Translations under genes and position numbers: made by a program | The notes under the pieces: generated by a model | What the model was told of the DNA's origin: nothing | The model's database searches: none | What the model saw: only the letters and a program-made list of their open reading frames with translations | Shown here: piece after piece, positions 1-7,883 of the stretch | Layout: the number at the start of each line of letters is the position of its first letter | How positions within the stretch are numbered: position 1 is the first letter of the stretch | Assembly (NCBI GenBank): GCA_023205875.1 | Contig: CP060762.1 | Coordinates: 558,001-622,000 of the forward strand | Reading direction: 5' to 3' | Source: Chloropicon primus | Taxonomy: Eukaryota; Chlorophyta; Chloropicophyceae; Chloropicales; Chloropicaceae | Length of the DNA: 64,000 nt

Positions 1-11
1 TTCGTTTGATA

Positions 12-995
12 CTATACAACTCGCGTCAGCTTCTCGCAGAAGCTGACGTACGGATAAGTGTGACACATGTCCATGCCGTACCAATAGTTGATGGCGATGC
101 AAGGGTGGCCGTCCTCGTCTGAGGCCTGGGAGACGGCGTGGAGCCACATAGCAGGCAAGTACAAGGCTTCCCCTGCTCTCACGGTGACTTGCATGGGAGG
201 AGGTCCTGGTCCGTACGCACTCGGAGGTGAGTTGGGATAGATAGGACACCAACGCACAAGGCGCAGAGGGTCTTCTACATCAAGCTTGAGGCCTCTGTCG
301 TACCGAGCAGCGGGAGCGGACCGCATACCGAGCCTGAACGAGTCCGTTGGCGGCAGCAGCATGAACGTCTTGATCCCGGTCACAACGAAGTACAAGTTCT
401 CGTAGTGATCTCGATGCATTGTCGTCACGCTCCTCTCGTCCCCGATCCAGATGTTCACGGCCTCCGGAGGGCTTCCAAACGCTTCCGTTGCGAATGGCAC
501 ATCCACGCCACAATCCTCCAGTAACGCAGGGAGCTCCGAGCTCAGCGAGGAGTTCTGTGCCGAAAGGTAAGGCACGCCTCCTCCGTCTTCCCTGCCCTTG
601 AGCGCGGCCAGAAACTCGGCGAACTTCATTGTCCTCTCGAACGGCTGCGCGAAAACCTCGCGGCCCGACCCCTTGTCGTGCACCAGAGCATCGGCGTAGC
701 CATCCGGCGTGAACGCCACCGTCACCTCGCAGTCCCCGACCCTCTCCTCCAGGTACTCGGCATTTGCCCAGGGTGATGTTCGCCACCTTTCGCGCTCCAC
801 AGCTCCGCGAAACACCGCTGGTCTCGATGGCACGACGTACTTTCGAAGGAATCCCGCCGCATCACCCATCGGGTAATCTTCCGGAGAGACCCGCTCCACC
901 CTCGTCCCAATCAATTCCCTTAACTCCTCGCTCAGCTCCACCAGCATCCTCCCTTCGTGTTCGCGTTCCTCCATCTCATCACAAGGACTCGGCAT
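12..995 (-). CDS. JMJD7: JmjC-domain hydroxylase, JMJD7-like
   Basis: A 327-residue intronless protein of the cupin-8/JmjC family, Fe(II)- and 2-oxoglutarate-dependent. The iron ligands are visible as H194-x-D196 (in TMHRDHYENLY) and H286 (in LPAMWLHAVSQ). K209 in GIKTF is in the place of the 2-oxoglutarate-binding lysine. Length and the motif order match JMJD7, which in animals hydroxylates a lysine of DRG GTPases. The protein is complete, with its stop at the left edge of the window. Alternative in-frame starts exist at M8 and M17. It is divergent from the CoA-binding gene. The family is secure; substrate is inferred only from the family. Confidence 0.85.
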   Translation of the reverse strand: MPSPCDEMEEREHEGRMLVELSEELRELIGTRVERVSPEDYPMGDAAGFLRKYVVPSRPAVFRGAVERERWRTSPWANAEYLEERVGDCEVTVAFTPDGYADALVHDKGSGREVFAQPFERTMKFAEFLAALKGREDGGGVPYLSAQNSSLSSELPALLEDCGVDVPFATEAFGSPPEAVNIWIGDERSVTTMHRDHYENLYFVVTGIKTFMLLPPTDSFRLGMRSAPAARYDRGLKLDVEDPLRLVRWCPIYPNSPPSAYGPGPPPMQVTVRAGEALYLPAMWLHAVSQASDEDGHPCIAINYWYGMDMCHTYPYVSFCEKLTRVV

Positions 996-1266
996 TCTGT
1001 CTTCACCCCCCTTGGCATTGGCTTCACCCCTCTGCTCCCCTTGGCATTGGCTTCACTCCCTCTGCTCCCCTTCCCTTTGACTTCACTCCCTCTGCTTCAC
1101 TCCCTCTGCTTCACTGCTTGGCTGCCAAGTGGACCTTCCCGAGGCTTGGCGAAGTAGTGCACGAGGGAGGTTGGAGGAGAGGGGCGGACCACACGATTCT
1201 ACGTCTCAAGATCTTTCGTTTGACCGGTCGCTTGCGCTCTTGCGCTCTCGTTCACGACCTCTGTGC

Positions 1267-1307
<41 letters not shown>

Positions 1308-1336
1308 TTCAACGAGGCATCCAACAGGGGAGGAGG
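996..1336. promoter_or_regulatory. Divergent intergenic region with promoter element and CAT microsatellite
   Basis: This gap separates two head-to-head genes. A short direct repeat of CTTCACTCCCTCTGCT-like units lies around 1020-1110. A copy of the recurrent element ACGTCTCAAGATCTTTCG lies at 1201-1218, pointing toward the rightward gene. A (CAT)n run follows at about 1266-1312, just before the start codon. No RNA gene is seen. Confidence 0.5.
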
Positions 1337-1915
1337 ATGGCAAGCGAACGGAGTGTGACGACGCGCTCAATGTCAGCGTCCTACAGAGGGAACCTCCTGT
1401 CCGAGAGACAGGCCTTGGAGGTCGCCAGGGCGGCGAAGAGAGTGGCAGTACTCGGCATCAAGACGGCAGACAAGTCGAGCCAAGCTTCCTATTACGTGCC
1501 AGAGTATCTGCAGAGCCAGGGGGTGGAGGTGGTGCCAGTGCCAGTGTACTATCCAGAGGTGAAAGGTAAGGTTGCTCGGCTGCTGTGATTGCCATTTGGC
1601 GTCCCGCTGCTGACACTCATGAACTGCGTTCGTCTTGAATGGGTTGCAGAGATTCTGGGCGAGCGAGTGTATCGCACGGTGTCAGAGGTCCCATCAAGCT
1701 CCTCCCTGTGCATCGTGGACGTGTTCCGGAGGCCCAAGGACCTCCACCAGCATCTCGAGGACCTTTTACAGGCCAAGCCAAAGTGTGTCTGGCTTCAGAG
1801 TGGCATCTCCGACAGAGATTTCGAGGAGGAGCTTGCCAAGAATGGAATCAAGGTCGTCAGCTCGCGCTGTCTTCTCATGGACCACCAAAGAGCTGTGAGG
1901 CAGTCCAGCCTCTGA
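1337..1915 (+). CDS. CoA-binding-fold protein (YccU-like)
   Basis: Two exons, 1337-1565 and 1650-1915, give 164 residues. The donor is AAAG/GTAAGG and the acceptor is TTGCAG/AG, with an 84-base intron. The start is the ATG after a purine-rich stretch; an ORF extends further upstream only through the CAT repeat and the promoter element. The protein is one Rossmann-type CoA-binding domain of the COG1832 family: VAVLGIK at the N-terminus, then CVWLQSGI and SSRCLLMDH near the C-terminus, which are the family's conserved blocks. Family members bind CoA-like ligands in bacterial structures but their role is unknown. No targeting peptide is evident. Confidence 0.8.
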
Positions 1916-2000
1916 GCAGCCCAGCCTCCGAGTCCTCGGAGTCGACGTCGGGGACTGACGACCAAACTAGGTTCGGTGTAGATGAAAAGTAAATCGGTTA

Positions 2001-4409
2001 TCATATCACGACTTTGAAGATTTTCCATCCTTCGGTTGTTGTCTTGAAAGTGTAGGTCACCTCGTAAGGCTCGCTGTACGCGGACCTCACCTTGCCGCCT
2101 CTCTTCTCAATCAGCTCGGCCTTCTCCTCTATCCTGACCTTGGCGGTGACGACGTTTCCACTCGTCCCGACGTTCGAGATGTCCATGACATTCACATCGA
2201 CGAGCTCGTACTTCCAGTAGCAGCCCGCTCTCTTGGCGCTGATGGCCCTTTCCTTCCACTCCGTCCAGAGGTCGCCCACGAGGGATTCCCTGAGACCCCT
2301 GATGTCGTGCTGCTGCCCCAGGGCACTGCTCTTGATGCCGTTCCACTTCTTGATGAGCCACCTGACCTCCGCGTTCGTCAAGGAAGCCTCAGGCTTCCTC
2401 GCTCGGGTTCCCGTTGAAACCTTTTTGGGAGCCTCCCTCACTTGCTGCTGGTGCCGCACGGCCGTTCTGGCCGGCCGGTCCTCCCTTCCGACGAGCCCAG
2501 AGGCTCCGAAAGCCAGGGCCAGCAGCCCCGCGATACAGGCCTTCCCCAGGAAGGAGAGGTCTCTGTCGCCCTGGATGATGGTCTTCTTCGTGCCGGAGAG
2601 AGCACCCGCGGCGCGGTCCACGCCAGAGTCCCACAGCTGCGCCAAGCCCCATTCCGCGGAGCAGTACCTCCTGACCCTCTTGTCGTCGAAGTACTCCTCC
2701 AGGGTCTTCCTCTTCCCCATTTTTCTCACATCCTTCGTGTCCCTGAAGAGTTCCATCTTGGACGCGAGGTACTGCTCAGCAAACGCGGTGATTCCCTCCA
2801 GGCCCCCTCCTTGCATCCTGATGAAGGTCATCATCATGCTTCCCGAGCTAGGCAGGTCCATCGATCCGGTTCCACTTCCGCCCGCCGTCATCTGCTCCAG
2901 CTCCTTGATGCTGCCCCCGACCGAGGCCTCGGCCTCCTCGAGAATTTCGACGGCCTCCTCGAGCTTGCCCAGCAAAACCATCCCAACCGCCCTCTCACCG
3001 GCGAGGTCCACCGCCCTGCCCGCCCCGACCTCGTCCTCTTCCACCTTGTTCAGGAGCTCCAGGCCCCGGACCACGAGCTTGGGCTCCTTGTCGAGGAAGC
3101 CCGACAAGATTCCGGCCAGGGCGGCCTTGTAGAGCATGCTCGAATCGTACCAGACGCCGACGGGCGTCTCGGGGGCCGCGAAGTCAACCTCTCTCCACGG
3201 AAGGAAGGCGAGCGTCTCCCTCACGGTCAGTGCCTTGAGAACCGCCTGAACGAAAGAGTTGGTGATGCTGGAGTCGATGTTGTCCTCCAGGAGAAGCTCC
3301 TCGAGGACAAGGGCGGCCTGCTGCCTCGTGGCGCCGTGGTGGTCTTCGAGGGGCAACCTCAGGTGGTCCAGGGCGCAGGGAGCCACGAGCCTCTCCAGGG
3401 TCCCCTCAATCTCCTCGCAGAGGAGGGGCATGAGCCGCGGCTTTCCGGGCGCGGACTTGAGGAGCTCCAGCGCGGAGTTCAAGTGCGCGCACCCCTCGGC
3501 CACCCTCCTCTTCTGCTTCCTCTTCGAGGGGGAAGGGGGTGGCCCAGAAGGGCTGTTGTCCAAGTAAACCTTCGCGAGCTCGCAGTGCGACAAGGCCACC
3601 GCGAGGGACACGTCCCTCCTCTGCGTCCTCGAGAGCCTGGCCCTCCTCTCCTGCACCGCCGGGGTCTGCACCCCCTCCGACGACGACGACGCGGGCATCA
3701 CGAGGCCGAAGAGGTCGGCCACCGGCGACGACCCGGACTGGTCGAGCAGGCTCGTGCCGAGCGCAATGCAGTTCTCGAAATCGCCCACCTCGACGAGGAG
3801 GAGGGCCACGCCGCTCATCCAGGACACGGGGAGCGCCACGGACTCGTGCGTGGGCCTGAGGGCGATGCCCCCCTGGGAGCCAGCCGTGCTCATCCTCACC
3901 CGGCTCCGCGAGGGGCTGCGACTCGTCAGCGCCTGCCTCGCGAGTTCCAGGACCCTCTGCCTCCCCTCCGCGGCGTCCGAGCTGAAGGGAATGCCCTGCT
4001 GGTTCGACGCCGCCGTCCTCGAGGCGTACGCCCTGTCCAGCTCCTCCCTCGACGCGTGGCGCTGGGAACCCAACCCCAGCACCTTGTAGTAGTCAATGGG
4101 CACCGGAAACGTTCGCTCCCTCCCCTTCACGCCGACCTCGAACGCCTCCGACAGGGAGGACGACAGGACCCTCCGTCCGCCATCCCTCGATGCCGCCAAC
4201 GCGATCCCCCCGGAGGACGAGGACGAGGTCTTGGAATGGCCAAAGCCGAAGCCTCTCCCCGGTTTCCTGATCACGCCATGGCGTGGGGGGTGAAGGTGAA
4301 GAAGATGCTGGTGCTGGTGCTGGTGGCGGCCAGAAGGAGCAGCAGACAAAGCACCGCAAGAGGAAGAAGAAGAGTGAGAAGCAGACGAAATGCTCGCCGC
4401 CTTGTCCAT
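2001..4409 (-). CDS. ARC6: Plastid division protein ARC6/PARC6-like
   Basis: An 802-residue intronless protein. The start chosen is M at 4409, giving an N-terminus rich in Ser and Ala as expected for a plastid transit peptide. A further in-frame ATG at 4496 would translate an E2F-like site and is less likely. A J-like region starts with IDYYKVLGL (about residue 105), a long helical region follows, and a hydrophobic stretch (LGKACIAGLLALAFGASGLV) is the likely inner-envelope segment. The C-terminal 115 residues (WLIKKWNGIKSSALG to TEGWKIFKVVI) match the IMS/DUF4101 domain of ARC6, which recruits PDV proteins. In plants ARC6 anchors the FtsZ ring. The promoter carries two E2F-like sites shared with the divergent neighbour. 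Confidence 0.88.
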   Translation of the reverse strand: MDKAASISSASHSSSSSCGALSAAPSGRHQHQHQHLLHLHPPRHGVIRKPGRGFGFGHSKTSSSSSGGIALAASRDGGRRVLSSSLSEAFEVGVKGRERTFPVPIDYYKVLGLGSQRHASREELDRAYASRTAASNQQGIPFSSDAAEGRQRVLELARQALTSRSPSRSRVRMSTAGSQGGIALRPTHESVALPVSWMSGVALLLVEVGDFENCIALGTSLLDQSGSSPVADLFGLVMPASSSSEGVQTPAVQERRARLSRTQRRDVSLAVALSHCELAKVYLDNSPSGPPPSPSKRKQKRRVAEGCAHLNSALELLKSAPGKPRLMPLLCEEIEGTLERLVAPCALDHLRLPLEDHHGATRQQAALVLEELLLEDNIDSSITNSFVQAVLKALTVRETLAFLPWREVDFAAPETPVGVWYDSSMLYKAALAGILSGFLDKEPKLVVRGLELLNKVEEDEVGAGRAVDLAGERAVGMVLLGKLEEAVEILEEAEASVGGSIKELEQMTAGGSGTGSMDLPSSGSMMMTFIRMQGGGLEGITAFAEQYLASKMELFRDTKDVRKMGKRKTLEEYFDDKRVRRYCSAEWGLAQLWDSGVDRAAGALSGTKKTIIQGDRDLSFLGKACIAGLLALAFGASGLVGREDRPARTAVRHQQQVREAPKKVSTGTRARKPEASLTNAEVRWLIKKWNGIKSSALGQQHDIRGLRESLVGDLWTEWKERAISAKRAGCYWKYELVDVNVMDISNVGTSGNVVTAKVRIEEKAELIEKRGGKVRSAYSEPYEVTYTFKTTTEGWKIFKVVI

Positions 4410-4477
4410 CGTATCGTTTCGCTCGCCCTCAAGCAAGCTTCCTTCTTCTTCTTCTTCTTCCCCGATCGAGGTTCGCC

Positions 4478-4530
4478 TCCCGCCAAAAAATCCCATTTTC
4501 TGATGCAAAAAATGTGCACTTTTGGCGGGA
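4478..4530. promoter_or_regulatory. Pair of E2F-like sites in bidirectional promoter
   Basis: TCCCGCCAAAAAA at 4478-4490 and TTTTGGCGGGA at 4520-4530 are inverted with respect to each other. Both match the E2F/DP consensus TTTSGCGGGA. They lie between ARC6 and the FkbM gene. The same word occurs upstream of MCM3 in this window. Confidence 0.65.
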
Positions 4531-4557
4531 GCGGTTACATATTGACGAATCGCCTTT

Positions 4558-5598
4558 TTGCTTGTGGCGCTCGCCTTCCTCGTGTGGGGGCGACGGAGTC
4601 CGAGGCCGGCGACGACGGGGGCGAGATCCGTGCACCTGGCGAGGGTCCAGGCGACGCCGAGGGTCCAGGCGACGACTCTGCCGCGCGGGAATGGGACGCA
4701 TCGACTCGCGGACGGCTGCCACCACGTGTTCCTGGACGTCGGGGCGAACATTGGGATCCACACCCGGTTCCTGTTCGAGCCTTCGCTGTACCCGGACGCG
4801 AGCTTGTCGACGGCGATTTTCGAGTCCCAGTTCGGCAGCGGCCGGGACAACAGGGACTTTTGCGCGTTCGGTTTCGAGCCCAATCCCGCTCACGCGGACA
4901 GGCACCGGGAGCTGGAGGCGATGTACGGCGCCATGGGCTGGAGGTACACACCCGTGCTCGCGGCGGCGGGGAACAAGGAGGGGGCACTGACCTTTTACCA
5001 CAACGCCAAAGGCGCCGGGAGCGAGGAGTGGGGGTTCTCCTCCTCGCTCCACGCGGATCCCAAGGACGTGATCGCGGAGGAAGTCCCGGTCGTCCACCTG
5101 GCCCGCTGGATCGAGAGGGAGATCATGGGGTGGAAGCTCCCGGCCCGCGTTTACGGCAAGTACGAGGGGGATCCCGGCCCCAAGGTCGTGATGAAGATGG
5201 ACGTGGAGGGGCAAGAGTACTACCTCCTTCCCAGCCTGCTTGCCACCGGGGTCATGTGCAAGGGGGTCGACTTTGTCTTCGGGGAGCACCACGCCCGCTT
5301 CTTCCGGTCGCACCAGAGCGGCACGGATTTTGACGCGCGAGGGGACCTGGACCGCTTCGACATCGACAAGCAGGCGTGGTCCTGGCACACCGCGTACGAG
5401 AAGATCTTCGGAGACCTGAAATTCAAGAAGTACCCCAAGGGAGAGCTCGTGGTGGAGTCGGAAGAGGACGCCTGGCGGATATTCGACTTGCTGGTGACGA
5501 TGATGATGTCCACAACCGAAGAGGATTGCAAGACGACCTTTCTCATGGCCGACGACGAGAGCTACCTCCACGATGGCGCCCCCTGGCCCGCCCCATGA
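4558..5598 (+). CDS. FkbM-family methyltransferase, membrane-anchored
   Basis: Up to 346 residues with an FkbM methyltransferase domain. The SAM-binding strand is FLDVGANIGIHT, FGFEPNP follows, and the C-terminal signature is KMDVEGQEYYLL. The N-terminus reads IAFLLVALAFLVW, a good type II signal anchor, so a Golgi or endomembrane location is likely. The start is unresolved: the frame upstream ends at a TGA at 4543 with no ATG between, and the first frame codon usable as a start is TTG at 4558. ATGs at 4503 and 4512 are in another frame. The catalytic domain is intact. Confidence 0.75.
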   Translation: MLVALAFLVWGRRSPRPATTGARSVHLARVQATPRVQATTLPRGNGTHRLADGCHHVFLDVGANIGIHTRFLFEPSLYPDASLSTAIFESQFGSGRDNRDFCAFGFEPNPAHADRHRELEAMYGAMGWRYTPVLAAAGNKEGALTFYHNAKGAGSEEWGFSSSLHADPKDVIAEEVPVVHLARWIEREIMGWKLPARVYGKYEGDPGPKVVMKMDVEGQEYYLLPSLLATGVMCKGVDFVFGEHHARFFRSHQSGTDFDARGDLDRFDIDKQAWSWHTAYEKIFGDLKFKKYPKGELVVESEEDAWRIFDLLVTMMMSTTEEDCKTTFLMADDESYLHDGAPWPAP

Positions 5599-5769
5599 GG
5601 CGAGCCCCCCCAAGTCGTCTCGAAGAAGCACTGGAGCAAAAATACAGAAGCACAATTGTCCTAAGGCTCGTTCACGGGGAGGCCATATGGTTCATGGTGT
5701 GAGCCCCCGCTCTCAGTCGTCGTCGATCAAAATCGTAAATAAACCTAACACACATACGCACACAAAGTA

Positions 5770-7188
5770 TTACAAATAAACAGTGTCCACCTCGCAATTC
5801 CCAAGTCTTGTGTCGCTTCCGCTGAACTCCTTCCAAAACGTGCTGTGGCCAAAAGCAACGATCACTTTCTGGGGCTGTTCCAGGACCCACTGGCGGAAGA
5901 GTCCCACCCGCTTCTGCAGGTTCTTCTTTGGCTCCCTGCTCTCGAACTTCATCTCTATCGCACAATTTTTGTTGGGCTGCCACCACCACCGCTCCTCCAG
6001 CGCCTCCTCCAGTGCTTCCTTCAAGTTTGGAAAGTCCTTGACGAGGTGAGACTTGGGCCTGCCGATGTCCCCGGTCGTGGCAAGGTGCTCCGCCATCAGG
6101 CTGCAGATGGCGACCTTGCCGTCGAGCGCGGAAGGCAGGGCGCCAAGGAGGGTCTGGATGCACCTCGTGAGTGGCGAGGCAACGAAAAGCACGGGGCTTG
6201 AGCCATCCTGGCCGCTGAGACGCCCAAGGGAAACCACGGAAGAAGGGCAGGGACGTCAGTTGTGGCTGATCAGCGAGCGCCGAAAGAGGTCAAACTCCTT
6301 ACCTTTGGGGCAATTTTTCAAGCAGCGTCGGCCTCAGGCTCGCCGCCTGCTGCTTGCCCAAGTCAGTGAGGGCCGCATCAAACACAAAGGGATCCTCAAG
6401 ACTCCTCGAGTACCGATCCAAGGCGTTGTACACGCTCTCCCCGTGCCTGACTATGATGACCTTCTTGCGGTCACATTTCTGAAGATGTAGGGCGTCTTCA
6501 TCACAGAATCCGAGAGGTTGGCGCCCGCGCCTTGGCCACTGGACGAGGGAACCCCGCACTGTATCTCCCCGCACCTTCCTGTCACCGGTGGTGTCGTGTC
6601 ATTGTAGACGGCCTCCTGTTGCGGGCCGTTCACTCTCTCGGGAGTCGCCTCCTCCGCGGTCGACTGCGGCTCGTCGTGGCTCCTCTCGTAGTTCTGCGAG
6701 CAGTGAATGACGAAGCCGTCGTCCTCATCCATCGCCGGGCCCCGCTCTTCCTCCTCGACCTTTGCGGGGGTGCGGCGGAACCTCAGTTTTCTCAACGAGG
6801 GCAGCGCCAGGGGAGAAGCCAGTGACGCCCCCGCGGAGGAGGTCCCTTCCTTCAGGGGAGTCTCAAAGTATGCCCCACCGCCATCTTTGCTTTCGTTCTC
6901 AAGCTGCCTCAGGAAAAACTCTCCAGCTTGCCAAAGGAGGGCGAAAGAAGGACAACCCTTGCGTCAGCACAACACAACACCTTTGGCCCTCCCAGCTGAG
7001 AACAACAGCAACAACAACAAAAAGCAGAAGAGCTTTGGCATACACTTACCTCTCACGCAGGAGCTCCTCCTCCGCTGGCTCTTCGTCTCCAAGCCAGTCC
7101 TTCTGTCGACGTTCTCTTGGTGGTTGAAGGTGTCCACGCCGTCGCACTTGTCCTCGAGGGATTCCCTCGGCCTCTTCGTGCTCGCCAT
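5770..7188 (-). CDS. Histidine phosphatase (phosphoglycerate-mutase-like)
   Basis: Four exons: 7050-7188, about 6586-6926, 6303-6478 and 5770-6214 (366 residues). Introns 1 and 3 have clear GTAAG donors; the second donor (GTGACA at 6585) is the only nearby one that keeps frame and is less certain. The catalytic motif VRHGESVYN is in exon 3, and FVASPLTRC and FGHSTFWKEF in exon 4 supply the second arginine and the second histidine. About 160 residues before the domain are acidic and disordered. The family includes fructose-2,6-bisphosphatases and many phosphatases of unknown substrate; nothing here fixes the substrate. No signal peptide is seen. Confidence 0.82.
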
Positions 7189-7883
7189 CGCGCGCAGAAT
7201 TCTAACGCAATGCTCTCTCCCTCCCTCCTTCCAAGCACAAACCTTTCTGTTCGCAACACTCACGTCAGGAGCACGCCATGATTGCCTTCCATTCGAAGAC
7301 GCCGCCAACGCCAACGCACCCCTTCGCCCTCACCTCTCCCTCTCTCAGTCTCTTCCCCTTGCAACCAACCACCACACCCATGCAATTGAATGGCCTTTCC
7401 ACGGACGCTTCTCTCTCTCTCCTCCCGTCAAGCGACGGCTCGTTCGAAAGATCTCGAGATACTCTTTTGCTTGATGTCCTCCCTCGCTCGGTCACCCCAA
7501 CCCCTTCCGCTCTCGTTCCTCCTCCCTTGGAGACCAAACACCCCGCACCTCCTTCGCGCTTCCTCGCCTCTCCACCTGTGAAAAAAACATTTGAACTCTC
7601 TCTCTCTCGATAACGGCTGAGAAGTTGGTGGAGAGGGCGAGCTTCCTTGGCGAAGTGAGGACGGAAGAGGGAGGGAGTCGTGCGGGGGACGACGCACAAC
7701 GAAAGAACGCCTCTCGGTCTTTCGAACGAGCCGTCGGTCGACGCGTTTGGTGCCCGGTGTGGTGCGGGAGGTAGGAAGAAGGGCGGAGGGAGGAAGGGCT
7801 GAGAAGTTGGTGGAGAGGGCGAGCTTCCTTGGCGAAGTGAGGACGGAAGAGGGAGGGAGTCGTGCGGAGGACGACGCACAACG
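7189..7883. promoter_or_regulatory. Divergent promoter region with recurrent elements
   Basis: The gap between two divergent genes carries one recurrent element on the minus strand at about 7424-7465 (revcomp contains CTCGAGATCTTTCGAACG) and one on the plus strand at about 7706-7740 (CTCTCGGTCTTTCGAACG followed by AGCCGTCGG). Each points toward its own gene. Long pyrimidine tracts fill the rest. Confidence 0.6.
7617..7883 (+). repeat. Direct duplication of about 87 bases, 180 bases apart
   Basis: The stretch beginning GGCTGAGAAGTTGGTGG at 7617-7703 recurs at 7797-7883 with one or two differences. It ends in CACAACGA in both copies. In the second copy this is followed by TG, creating the start codon at 7884. 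Confidence 0.9.

Noticed and set aside
1266-1312. Polyhistidine-containing N-terminal extension of the CoA-binding protein
   Set aside because: The His run is the CAT microsatellite, and the extension would also translate the promoter element; family members start near the chosen ATG.
2442-5333. Long plus-strand open frame of over 900 codons
   Set aside because: It is antisense to ARC6 and out of frame with the FkbM gene; its translation is Arg/Leu/Gly-rich noise typical of a GC-rich shadow frame.
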